A stretch of DNA of 64,000 bases. Source: Rhabditoides inermis. Taxonomy: Eukaryota > Nematoda > Chromadorea > Rhabditida > Rhabditidae. The stretch spans positions 751,318 to 815,317 of the forward strand of contig CAWZYM010000188.1 in the NCBI GenBank assembly GCA_963966185.1, read 5' to 3'. Below are positions 27,112-37,275 of the stretch, in pieces; position 1 is the first letter of the stretch, and every line of letters begins with the position of its first letter. A program made the position numbers and the translations under genes. The notes beneath the pieces were generated by a model, which was not told the origin of the DNA, made no database searches, and worked only from the letters and a program-made list of their open reading frames with translations.

Positions 27112-27884
27112 TTCCCATGTGATGGATGGAGTCGTGTTCGCGAGGGAAGCTGCGGAGCGAGGTGGGAGAGAACCTACTCTGCTCACTCTGATCACTCTTA
27201 ACCAGTATCCACGACAGTGTCAGATTCTCCATTCCAGGCGACCTCTACCTATCTATTCTACTCGACGCGTGCATCAATGAAAAGGTGTGCGATACAGTAT
27301 ACAGAAACTGTTCTGCGGGAGTAGACTGTAGTCAACATTCGATGCTTTCTGTATCATTTTCACTTTGTTTATTATTATTTTCATACCGTATGTCATTGCT
27401 CATTACGCTGTTTTTCACTGTTTCTCCAAATGTACACGGTAATAAACTTATTATTATTTTTATTTTATTACTATTATTGTTTTTGAATGTTGTATCGTTG
27501 ACTCACTATTCTCACTCACTCCCTGTTCCCTTTATAGGTTCCGATCCTCTGTCCCCACAACGTGTTCATGGAGGATACGGTACTCGCTGACCTGGCCAAG
27601 ATACTCGATCCCAGGGGTGGGGGGTACTCTCTCTCTCTCTCTCTCCCTCCCTTTTTCTCTCTCCCCTCTCTCTCTCTCTCCCTCCCCTTCTTTTACTGAA
27701 GATCGTGTTCAGGAACGCTTTCCGTCAACATTTTCATCACACAGGAACGAGAGAAGAACGAGGAAAAGGTATAAACAGTATAAGAGTTAAAAACCAGAAA
27801 GAAAAGAAAATCTTCAGATCTTCGCGCTCTTCCAGCGCCACTTCACATCTTGCAGTCTTGTCGAATTTATTCCTGATAAGAGGG

Positions 27885-27976
27885 TGAGAAGAGGGAGGGA
27901 GGGAGAGAGGGAGAGAGGGAGAGAGGGAGAGAGAGAGAAAGAGAGAAAAAAGAGAGAGAGAGGGAGAGAGAGAGAG
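27885..27976. repeat. GA-rich tract
   Basis: Imperfect GGGAGA/GA repeats in intron 13 of methyltransferase copy 2. Confidence 0.9.
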
Positions 27977-28124
27977 TTCTCCCCTCCTCCAGATCCTTCT
28001 CTGTTCTCACCGTGCCGCGTGGACTTGGCGCGAGCAGTGGCCTCGTTTCCGGCGGGCCCTCGAAAAATACGATGATTCGTTCGAATTCACCAGAGCACGG
28101 GACATGGTTGTGGAATCATCTTGA

Positions 28125-29023
28125 TTGAAAATGTTGTTGTTTGTTAGTTGATTATTTATGATAAAGAAATGCTACTGGTCGTAGAGTCGAATTCAAGACA
28201 TTTGCGTTTCGCGCGGCGTGTTTCCTGGACTTCCGGAATGAGTGACGTGATGGATTGGAAGAGTTCGCCTTTTCGCACCTCTTTTGAGTTGATAGTGACA
28301 ACCGGGTGACATGAGATCACATCACTATACCTCCCCTATCTGAATATCTCTTGTCATCCATGCAACAAATTGAATCAGTGTTTACGGACAACGACGGGGG
28401 ACTGACCGAGAGCCGAGCGTTTCCGGAACTCACACCCAGCCCATTCCGAGACAGCGTCGTGGCGCATCACAAACCATCACGTACCACGAACGGAATGTTT
28501 TGCAATTTCGATAATGTTCGCCAATGGAAATTTTTACCGCCAAAACCGTTTTGTTTTGCTTTTTTTGTTATGTATTTTTTTGCTATTTTCGCTAAATTCG
28601 GTTTGCATCATGATGACTGCTTTTCTCTTCACACCCGAAACTTCAAGTTGCATGTTCCTGTAAATCCAAATCCACAATGTACATGTTTTTTTGGCAAAAC
28701 ATATGTTGTGTGTGGTTACAAGTTACAAGTTTGCACATTGTTCGCGTTTAATGTTTTTAGTATGATTTTAAACGTCTAATGTTGCCGCGCTCAGCCTGTA
28801 ATCAATACCGCACTTCTTTTATATTGCTCGCAGATAACCAAGCGAGATCAACACATCAAAAATCCCTCTGATAATAAACAGTTGCGTCACTTCAACAAGA
28901 TAAGTGCCATTTCTCGCAAACACTTTCAACATTCCATTTTATAGAGGTTTATAATAAGTATTATATTATACTATAGTTTTTATATAATATTAATATTATT
29001 TATATTTATATTAATCTGTTGAG
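28125..29023. other. Upstream region of lectin gene 1
   Basis: A 142-codon frame at 28,351-28,779 has no signal, domain or splice context and is taken as chance. The conserved GATA-containing lectin promoter box lies near 28,846-28,890. Confidence 0.4.
28846..28890 (+). promoter_or_regulatory. Conserved lectin promoter box with GATA site
   Basis: ATCAACACATCAAAAATCCC followed by TCTGATAATAAACA, about 150 bases upstream of lectin gene 1. Related boxes precede the other two lectin exon 1 copies. Confidence 0.5.
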
Positions 29024-30895
29024 ATGTTGGTGTGGCTGCTGAGTGCGGTCGCTCTGACGCTCGCCAACCCCTGCCCCACCGGCATCCCCTACAACCAAAA
29101 CACTAACACGTGCTACTATGTGAGTACGCATTTATGTATGAATGGTTCACAAAGCACAGTTGCGTTTATTTCGTTTTCTCTTAAAGGGATTGTACACTCT
29201 GAATTTAGAAGTTGAGTTAGCAATGTGAAAACGTGATGAAAACGATGCAGTTTAGTCAACACTTCAAAATTTATAGTATACTTACACTCCCTTTTAATTT
29301 GAAAAAAAGAGTGATTATACGTGACACGCCTGCCACAATGCGCACAGGCGTCCTTTTTCCGCTGTTCTGTCTGTGAATATTCCAATTGTTCCCCTCTCCT
29401 TTCTTCAGTACTCGCCCTCTCCCCTGCCGTTCGCACAGGCTGAGAGAGACTGTGTGTCGATGAATGGCCTTCTCGTCAAGATAGAAAACGGATTCGAAAA
29501 CGCATTTGTCGCAGGTTTGTTGAACAAAATCGAAAAAGATGAAGTCGCAAATTTCGCGTTTCGTTCATATTACTGATCATCTCACAGCGTTCGGCGACGA
29601 AAAGTTGGCGAACAGTAGTGACTACTGGATCGGTGGGTGGAACAGTCACGGTGATTACGTGTGGATCGACTGGACAGAGCTCACCTACACCAAGTGGGCT
29701 CCGGGTGAGATATCTATGATGCTCAACTATTTTGCATTAGCATATTATCTTCCTATTTTATATTATACAATATAAAAATTGCAGGCCAGCCGGTAAACGC
29801 TTCCGCACAGACTTGCGTGTCAATGCAGACTAACAAAGGCACGTGGAAAACATCAGATTGTCACGTGAGTGTGTTTTATATGGGAAAAAGTTGAGAGAAA
29901 CCCTCAAAGAATGAACTGACTTTCACACGAGTTACAGTCCAAGGCATATTTAGTTCTGCCACCACCCCCCGCGTACATTTCGCCGAAATGTCTACTATAT
30001 ATTTCTGACCGCCTCGCACTCTTGTTTCCTTGCGCTTTTTCTTGGCGGCAACTGATGTTGCGAAAGTGTTATTTCATCATTCCATCTCCAGCAACCGAAA
30101 CCCTATGTGTGCGAGTTTGCCGCAGCCCTCGAACCAGCTCCGTGTGCGGTGAGATTCACTTTGCAAACTTTGAACATTACCTTTTTCAGGCCAAGTGTGA
30201 CGATGGTTGGCACTATGGTGATATGAGCAACTTTTGCTACCAGGTATGTTCAGGTAAAAAGTGTTTTCTGTGGTTTTATAATATAATATAAAACTATTAC
30301 ACATTATACATTTCTAAAATATGATTGAACAGTGGCATGGTGATGGTGGCGCGTCATTCGACGAGGCGAGAGGCAACTGCTCGCTGCGAAACGCCCAGCT
30401 CGCGTCGGTTCACAGCAACTTCGAGCTGTACTTTGTGCAAGGTACCGTTCACTCAAAATGCCCCGTCGTAGGAAACTGGGCTTCCTTCATCGAAACAAAA
30501 CGATCGCACGTTTCTGCAGCTCTGCACTGGGACTATAGCTGGACGGGGATACGCTTCTTGAATGGCAACTGGACGAACGCTGATGGAACGCCAGTGGACT
30601 ACACGCGCGGCTGGACCAATCAGCGCCATGACACAGGCGATTGCATCGTCCGATTCGTGAGTGCGTTTGAGCGCGCCTTTTGGCGGGAAACCGCGGCGGG
30701 CAGCAGAGGCTTCGCCTCCTGTTTTGTTAGGATGTTCGGACAAAGGAAACGGACCAGTAAACGACATTTCACTTTTTCACGGAGTTTCAATTTCTTTAAA
30801 TAAAGATAAAACATTTTTTTCAGGAAGATAAATGGGGCCAAACATCGTGCGCAAACAACTGGAATTATGTTTGCAAGAAGCCGTCAAACTACTAA
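29024..30895 (+). CDS. Secreted double-CTLD C-type lectin, gene 1
   Basis: Nine exons (29024-29119, 29409-29514, 29588-29704, 29785-29864, 30092-30148, 30190-30243, 30333-30441, 30520-30656, 30824-30895) give 275 residues. The signal peptide is MLVWLLSAVALTLA. CTLD 1 runs from NPCPTG to KPYVCEF with FAQAERDC, YWIGGWNSHGDYVWIDW, KWAPGQP and C..C spacing. CTLD 2 runs from CDDGWHYG to the C-terminus with FDEARGNCSLRNAQLASVHS, WTGIRFLNGNW and NWNYVCKK. The classic EPN and WND calcium/sugar residues are not seen, so sugar binding is uncertain. Many nematode clec proteins are gut-secreted and pathogen-responsive; the upstream GATA box would fit that. It heads the first 10 kb duplicated unit. Confidence 0.9.
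29181..29297. mobile_element. TTAA-type MITE, short form, lectin intron 1
   Basis: TTAA, then AGGGATTGTACACTCTGAAT..., ending ACTCCC and TTAA. Same terminal sequence as the 317 bp element at 38,128-38,444. Present in both lectin genes (also 41,225-41,340), so older than the duplication. Confidence 0.7.
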
Positions 30896-30955
30896 ACAGT
30901 TTCGGCAAGATTCTTTATTCTCGTGAACTTATTTATCAGAAAATTTCTGCATTAT

Positions 30956-31345
30956 TTAAAGGAACAGTGGCGACTTAATTCTGCAACTAGCTCTCTTGAA
31001 CGCGCAATACCACTCATGCAAAACATTTGCCGTAGACAGGACTCGAACCGGCGAGTTCAGCGCAATAACGGCGCACACACGCATTGAGCCACATGGTAAG
31101 TGAACGGGCTTCTTTCGTCTGGGATTATGTGTTCTTTCTCCATTTGTGCAGTATTGAAGAGATCAACGGAACGGAAGTCGTGGCGGGACCAATTTTGAGT
31201 TTGATATAAAATGTTGCAACAGTCAGTTGCAACATTTGAAAGCAACCGATAGTCGTTGTTCTTTCTCACAAATCGATTAAGATTTGGGTTAATATGATTC
31301 TTTCAAACATTCCGAGTCAAAAATAAGTCGCCAGTGTACCTTTAA
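30956..31345. mobile_element. TTAA-type MITE, copy C, unit 1 only
   Basis: Starts TTAAAGGAACAGTGGCGACT and ends AAGTCGCCAGTGTACCTTTAA. Unit 2 at about 43,020 reads ATTATTTAGATGGTGTG with no insert, so insertion followed the segmental duplication. A tRNA-like segment lies inside. Confidence 0.85.
31025..31096 (-). ncRNA. tRNA-like segment inside MITE
   Basis: Minus strand: A-box-like GTGGCTCAATGCGTGTGTGC and B-box GCCGGTTCGAGTCC at tRNA spacing. The acceptor strands do not pair. Similar to 23,545-23,600. Confidence 0.45.
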
Positions 31346-31432
31346 TTGGTGTGCAAATCCGGTTTTTTCGAGGCACACCGACTCAGTTATCATTTATTGG
31401 CAATTTTATAACAATGAAAGAATCCTTTAATA

Positions 31433-31573
31433 TCACAATGATTCGATGACCATTTGTTTGGCTCGGGTGAATTCGAACATGTCATCGTATGTTTCGAGGG
31501 CTCGCCGGAAACGAGGCCACTGCTCACGCCAAGTCCACGCAGCACGGTGAGAACAGAGCAGGATCTGGAGGGG

Positions 31574-31622
<49 letters not shown>

Positions 31623-31831
31623 CTGTCCTCACCCTCTGATCAGGTTTGAACTCGACCAGACTGCACGACGTGAAATGACGCTGGAAGAGCGCGAGGATCT
31701 GACAATTTCACTTTCTTGCTGGTTTTGACTATTCATTCACTAGTACCTTTTCCTCATTCCTCACTCGGTCCTGCGTGGTGAAAATATTGACAGAAAGGCT
31801 ACCTGAACGTGATCTGAGTTACGAGAGCCGA

Positions 31832-31920
<89 letters not shown>

Positions 31921-32710
31921 CAGAGAGTAGCCCACCTCTGGGATCGAGTATCTTGGCCAGGTCAGCGAGTACCGTATCATCCATGAACACGTTGTGGGGA
32001 CAGAGGATCGGCACCTATAGAGGGAACAGGGATTACCATAATAAGCTTCGACGCGTATAAACTATATGTGCTTCACGTGAAATTTGGAGATAATTCGCCA
32101 TTTGAGTGAGCCATCTATGAACTATGTGTGCGCAAGTGAGCAACGAAGAAATTGCTGTTTGACTCATACCTTTTCATTGATGCACGCGTCGAGTAGGATA
32201 GAGAGGTAGAGGTCGCCTGGAATGGAGAATCTTACACTGTAGTGGATACTGGTTGAGAGTGACCAGTGCGGAATTAGCTCTGTCTCCACCCACCTCTCTC
32301 CGCAGCTTCCCTCGCGAACACGACTCCATCCATCACATGCGATCGAAGGTTCGCGTCTTCCTGATCAGAAATATGGCATGTCAAGAGTGATACAGTCGCA
32401 AGTGGTTTGAAGTTGTTGAAGATTTTTTTGTAGAGAGAAACACGCCAATTATTCGTACTGATTTCTTATGAACGTACCTTGAGTCCGAACCAGTCTCGAG
32501 CCACGGCCAGCATCGTTGGAGAGATCTCTACGACATCGATCGACAGCTGGAAACGTTTCACAGTACGTTTCGAAATACATATACATTTCGATAAAGGTTT
32601 CACTCACATTCATCTCGAGAGCGTGCATGAAACTAGCGGCTTTTCCGCCGCCGAGGCCTATTTGTAGAACGGGCTGCGGGAGGGTGGAGTGGGGGTCCAG
32701 GGACTGGAAG

Positions 32711-32750
<40 letters not shown>

Positions 32751-32758
32751 TCTCTCCT

Positions 32759-32794
<36 letters not shown>

Positions 32795-34698
32795 TCTCTC
32801 TCTTCGTACCTCCATAACGAATCCAGCCACGATCATCATCTGAATATACGGCGACCACACGGCCAGCGTTTCCATCGGCCATTTCGATGTGTCCGAGTTG
32901 CGCCAAGTGAGTTCTGAACATTTACATATTTCATAAATTACCAGTAATGTGAGTAATGTCATCATTAGCCTAATGACTGCTTAGAATGGTCTGCGCATAG
33001 GTCCCCTCATTTCCCTCCCGCCATTCTGTCGTATAAAAGCGGTGTGCCGGACGTGGCTGGCATCATTCGATCAGTCGAATCATCATGGGAGACAAGTCGG
33101 CCTACATGACCCCTGGCGGTGGCGGCGGCGGCGGCGGCGGAGGCGGATACGCCAAGGAGGACTACGCCTTCGGAGGATCCTCGGGAGGCGGCGGCGGCGG
33201 TGGCAGCGCCCCCAGCGGTACCGTAGTCTACCGTACCCTTCTCCTCCTACCGTACTCCTTTCAGGCGGCGGTGGCGGCGGCGGCACTCCCCGCATGGACG
33301 TCTCCTGCTACCTCGGACCCAAGTAAACCAAGCTCTCTTCAACAAACCATGCTTCTTCTCCCGAGGCCAACGAGAAATTCCAAATAACTGAATTGAGTCC
33401 ATTCTCAATAAATCATGTGTACTCACTCAAATAAGTTTGTCGCTTGCTACTTGAATCCGGTTGAATGCCGGTTGAATCCGGGATCCGTCTTGCTTCTTGT
33501 CATGGATTGCTCATGGATTGGAAGGTTCGTGGATTGCGACTACGTCGACAGAAAAAGAGTGGTTAGGTGTACGCCCGTGGATTGGCCACACCATCTGGTG
33601 GTTGTTGGTTGGACGGTCACAGAATTTCATGGAACATGTGTAGCAATTTGGAGTACAGATGGTTAGAGAAAGGTGGAAACGGAACAAGGAAGGAACAACT
33701 CACCCTCTGGCACCTCTAGCTCGGCGATGGTGAGAGAGTAGTCGGGCAGTGACTTCATGGGCAGAATGCGGATCCCTGAGAACCTAGGGGTACTGTATAG
33801 TGCATACTGTAAATACTGCAGATACTGTAGGAAACATTGTTGGATACTGTAAATCGAATAGTGAATAGTGGGCCATGAAAAGTAGTGAGAGAAAATGTAA
33901 AGGGAAACGCGAATCAAGTTAGGTACCGGTAGGAACGACAGTTATGATATGGCACCGATGGACACTTTACTGATATGATATGAACGAAATTCATGACTAC
34001 ATTAACATTTACTGTAAGGTTTCTGTGAATACCGTACCTGTCTCCGATGTAGACAGGTCCATCTCTCACAAGAAAGCACTCTCCTCCGGGCTCACACACC
34101 TCTGCCACTGTGTGATAGCCCTGAAATCGATAAGTAATCAATAATCGATCGATACTTGATCGATACCCTTCGCTTCAAGTAATCGATGACTTCTAGCCGT
34201 TGCTTCTCCCTGGGACTGGATGAGTGAGGGGTGGCGGGATTCCTCTCAACCTCTCCCACGCGTTGAGCCACGGGGTAAAGCGTGTAGAAATAGAACACGC
34301 AGCCGAGCTGAAACGTATTCCTATCGTAAGTTGATTCACAACATCGAATAGGTGTTGGCAAAAAGCTTAGGTTCTACCGAGATTCGAACTCGGGTTGCTG
34401 GATTCAAAGTCCAGAGTGTTAACCGCTACACCATAGAACCGTGTTTTCAATGGGCGCATAATGAAAACACTCACTCCCAGAAAGGCGAATAGCGCGATGC
34501 GTTTGAGATCATAGTGTCGCTGCGACAGCCGATGGAGCTTGCTGAAACGTATAAGTTTCGCCTAACACAGATCACATTCGAAAAATCACTGTCGGTAGGT
34601 GTTTCGAACGCGTTTTCGAAAGGACTGCTACACAATGTGAAACGTAACGTATAATATGGAAAACGTATCAGAACGTACCGTCGCGTTTCGCTGGTCAT
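31433..34698 (-). CDS. Membrane-anchored METTL13-like SAM methyltransferase (intact copy 3)
   Basis: Fourteen exons in phase: 34679-34698, 34475-34541, 34167-34307, 34038-34120, 33704-33783, 32810-32913, 32608-32715, 32478-32546, 32294-32360, 32170-32216, 31936-32014, 31747-31802, 31633-31698, 31433-31564; 372 residues. The basic N-terminus (MTSETRRKLHRLSQRHYDLK) precedes one hydrophobic anchor (residues about 22-42, IALFAFLGLGCVFYFYTLYP). The Rossmann core has motif I QIGLGGGKAASF, the acidic post-I strand VVEISPTMLAVARDWFGL, then ILLDACINEK, CPHNVFMDD, ILDPRGSLSVNIF. The order and spacing match the C-terminal domain of METTL13, related to spermidine synthases. That domain methylates the N-terminus of eEF1A in mammals; the substrate here is unknown. 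Intron 2 holds tRNA-Gln and intron 5 an antisense glycine-rich gene. Confidence 0.85.
31577..31620. repeat. (CT)n tract in methyltransferase intron 13
   Basis: Uninterrupted CT run (GA on the gene's sense strand). Confidence 0.95.
31835..31927. repeat. (GA)n tract in methyltransferase intron 11
   Basis: GA repeat with few interruptions filling the short intron. Confidence 0.95.
32716..32803. repeat. (CT)n tract in methyltransferase intron 6
   Basis: CT repeat, GA in gene sense, contiguous with the exon 7 acceptor. Confidence 0.95.
32956..33039 (+). promoter_or_regulatory. Promoter of glycine-rich gene g1
   Basis: TATAAAAG at 33,032-33,039, 46 bases before the ATG. Upstream is a near-palindrome GTCATCATTAGCCTAATGAC (32,958-32,977) and GGTCTGCGCATAGGTCCC. 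All four glycine-rich copies keep this arrangement, except that the TATA is TACAAAAG in g3. Confidence 0.6.
33085..33326 (+). CDS. Glycine-rich mini protein g1, nested in methyltransferase intron 5
   Basis: Two exons (33085-33217, 33265-33326) give 64 residues: MGDKSAYMTP, a Gly run, YAKEDYAFGGSS, a second Gly run interrupted by SAPS, and a conserved C-terminus TPRMDVSCYLGPK. The 47-base intron (GTACCGTAGT...TTTCAG) separates two Gly blocks. No signal peptide and no known domain. TATA box upstream, AATAAA at 33,407-33,412. Encoded antisense to the METTL13-like gene, between its exons 5 and 6. Three paralogs: 37,275, 44,810 and 53,310. Confidence 0.7.
34369..34440 (-). tRNA. tRNA-Gln(TTG), intronic
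   Basis: 72 bases with a perfect seven-pair acceptor stem (GGTTCTA/TAGAACC), A box TGGTGTAGCGGTT, anticodon loop CTTTGAA (TTG) and B box GAGTTCGAATCTC. Followed by AAGCTTTTTG, a Pol III terminator. Lies in intron 2 of the METTL13-like gene, same strand. Confidence 0.95.
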
Positions 34699-34859
34699 CT
34701 CGCAATGGCAACGTGTGACATGCCTCACTCGATGGACTGACGCGCAGGTGAGCAAACGAGGCTGGACAAACTATGTGCCCCGCTCGCGGATGATACTCTC
34801 ACGCACACGCACAATAGACAAAGCTAATCCGCTCCACTGTGTATTAATATCAGGGAGAT

Positions 34860-34914
<55 letters not shown>

Positions 34915-36640
34915 GGAAAGTAAATGCGAACGTTGTCAAAGTCTGGCTCTTAACACGGCTGGCCGCCCTTTCACAATGCGAGGTGATGTTATTTACGAGA
35001 TGAAGCGAACGTATGATTGTCAACTCGAGCATTTATCAATATCCATAAACGAGAGCCACCCACTGAAAGTACTTGGAACTTGAAATAAACCGCAACAAAA
35101 AAACATGACTGATTTGTTTCAAGAGCAGAGAAGAATGCAAGCGAGATACGAAAGGTGGTTTTTAAACTATAAAACAACTGTGCTCATCGTGGAAAAACCA
35201 AACAATCGAGAAAAGTGTATATTATACAATCACAAAACACATTCCGAAAAGTGCACATCATTAAGATACGAAATGACAAAGCTTTACAGTAATGAGAAAA
35301 AAGAGACACATTCAATGTAATGAGAAAACCCACGGATACTTTGACAGAACACTTGAACAAATAAACTCGAAAAGATCCACAACCAAAATCTTACTGTGAT
35401 ACACAAGAACACAAGTCTATCACATAGTAACATGATACACGTCACGTCTACCGTATTCTCCATCCCAAAATTTTGGATATGAGTAGTTTAGGATAAACCA
35501 CGTTGTGATCAGACGACGTATCAGCAGGAATTACGATAGGCGTGCAGTGTTGTTCAGTCAGCAGCCAGGTCTGGATGGCAAGCGACCACCCTGACACGTT
35601 GTCAGCCGATAGCCAGGAGACACACCGTCATCGTGGACATTGCTGGTTCACTGGAACCATCCTACTGCAACTTCTACCCGTTCATTGTCGTTGTTCACAG
35701 GCATTTCATGTGTGGCGCATCACTTGTGGTGTAAGAAATTTAATTTTAGTTTTAAGGTAGATGTAGTAATACGGCGTTGGCAAGAGAGGCGCTAACCATT
35801 CTCGCGAGCTTATTAGTTCGAATCGCGTTTTTTTAGTGAAACACTGTTTTTTTTTAGTGAAACACCAATTGTGCGTGGTTGCATGAAACAAAACCGCGCT
35901 GTGATTGTTTCCAAATAGGCCCCGACCGATCCTGGAGAATCGGAGAGGACTTTCTTATCTCTTGTTGACCTATCCAGCCCTTTTGCCGGAGTTCTTCGTC
36001 AACATCTCACACTAAAGTAGGTAAAGTCAGAATGGGGCGGTCCTAACATCGCGTTGCAATTGCAAGAAATCTTGCGATTACAAGAATTTTTGCAATGTAA
36101 CCAAATGTATCAAGCAAAATCATTATTTTGCGATCAGTTTCTTCCGTTCGCGATGATTCTTTCTAGAGTTGCAAGAGGTCTTGCAATCGCAATGTTGCAA
36201 TCGTAAGAATTCTTGCAAACGCAAGATTTCTCGTGGTGCTTCATGTCCTCGGGAGTGAAGCGGTTCACGTTTACTGCAAATCAACGAGTACGATGTCTGA
36301 CTGGAGTTGAGAAGTAGGGACCACAATGAGATTTTCAGATGTTGACATATGGTATAGCAAATAATTCATTATTGTAGTTCGTTTCAAGCTGATTTCGAAC
36401 ATATATAATGTTCATAGGGTTCATCGTTCACATTGCGCTCCAATTCCGCGCATCTGAGCGGGCACGGTGAAATAGTCGCATTGAATTCGACTATGGAGTT
36501 CATTGTCTCATTGGACGCAACAAAACAGGAATAGAGAACAGTGAGAAACACCGTCTCAGAAATGCAGACTGTGGTGGAATAAAATAAGGGAGCACGAAAA
36601 GTTTATTCCACAAACTACAGCCAAGCGAGTTTCTGTGGAG
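34699..36640. other. Unit 1 intergenic sequence
   Basis: Holds a (GA)n tract at 34,857-34,911 and several frames with no domain. A segment at 35,540-35,740 is conserved in unit 2 (51,548-51,745) but with a 4-base indel, so it is probably noncoding. A truncated MITE begins at 36,033. Confidence 0.4.
36033..36232. mobile_element. TTGCAA-rich MITE, right end lost
   Basis: Begins TGGGGCGGTCCTAACATCGC and is made of quasi-palindromic TTGCAATCGCAAGAATTCTTG blocks. The complete unit 2 copy is at 52,039-52,266. Here the right terminal repeat is replaced by unrelated sequence after GCAAGATTTC. Confidence 0.7.
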
Positions 36641-36870
36641 ATGGCACCCGCCATGGAGCTGATGAGACATTATGAGACAGGTATGCGATGCGTGGAGCAC
36701 TTCTTTCTTCTCGGCCTGTCTCAGCAAACGCAATCAACAGTGCGTGGCTATGATGCGTGGCGAGAACGTATGCGTGAGTTTTTTTTTCCTTTTGAGTTTT
36801 TTCCCTCTCATTATCCTATCTCTCCTATCGGTAGCAGCTTGAACCACAGAGTTCACTCATAGTGACATAG
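36641..36870 (+). pseudogene. Cys-rich mini protein gene, frameshifted copy
   Basis: Same gene as 52,685-52,910, but a 4-base insertion after CACTTCTTT (near 36,713) shifts the frame in the cysteine region. Start codon, donor and terminal exon are otherwise conserved. Confidence 0.65.
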
Positions 36871-37022
36871 TATTGCAATTCAAAAATCGGAGTCATCTTA
36901 AAAGTACATCAACAAACACATTTTGAGTACACATGATTTATTGAGAATGGACTCAATTCAGTTATTTGGAATTTCTCGTTGGCCTCGGCAGAAGAAGCAT
37001 GGCTTGTTGAAGAGAGCTTGGT

Positions 37023-37275
37023 TTACTTGGGTCCGAGGTAGCAGGAGACGTCCATGCGGGGAGTGCCACCACCGCCGCCACCGCCGCCTAAAACGGGTAC
37101 GGTAGGAGGAGAAGGGTACGGTAGTCTACAGTATGCACGCACCGCTGGGGGCACTGCCACCGCCGCCGCCTCCTCCCGAGGATCCTCCGAAGGCGTAGTC
37201 CTCCTTGGCGTATCCGCCTCCGCCTCCGCCGCCGCCGCCACCGCCAGGGGTCATGTAGGCCGACTTGTCTCCCAT
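37023..37275 (-). CDS. Glycine-rich mini protein g2
   Basis: Exons 37143-37275 and 37023-37087 (minus) give 65 residues with the same N-terminus (MGDKSAYMTP) and C-terminus (RMDVSCYLGPK) as g1. The intron starts GTGCGTGCATAC and ends TTTTAG. TATAAAAG and the GTCATCATTAGCCTAATG-type box are upstream, inverted relative to g1. Not nested in another gene. Confidence 0.7.

Larger units (their letters stand above)
26249..28124 (+). pseudogene. METTL13-like methyltransferase, truncated copy 2, MITE in exon 9
   Basis: Begins inside exon 7 (CTACAAATAGGCCTCGGCGG), then exons 26360-26428, 26580-27161 (interrupted), 27238-27284, 27538-27616, 27713-27768, 27818-27883, 27993-28124. It has the same 507 bp MITE at the same base as copy 1. 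The tail ...RARDMVVESS is closer to copy 4 in its last codons than to copy 1, suggesting later exchange. It lacks its own promoter and exons 1-6. Confidence 0.8.

Noticed and set aside
28351..28779. 142-codon plus-strand frame upstream of lectin gene 1
   Set aside because: No domain, no signal, no splice structure and no counterpart upstream of lectin gene 2. Most likely chance.
34369..34440. tRNA-derived SINE
   Set aside because: All stems pair, the anticodon loop and both Pol III boxes are intact and a T-run follows, so it is better called a true tRNA-Gln gene.
35542..35760. Possible conserved exon shared by units 1 and 2
   Set aside because: The unit 2 copy (51,548-51,763) differs by a 4-base indel that changes the frame, so protein-level conservation is not supported.
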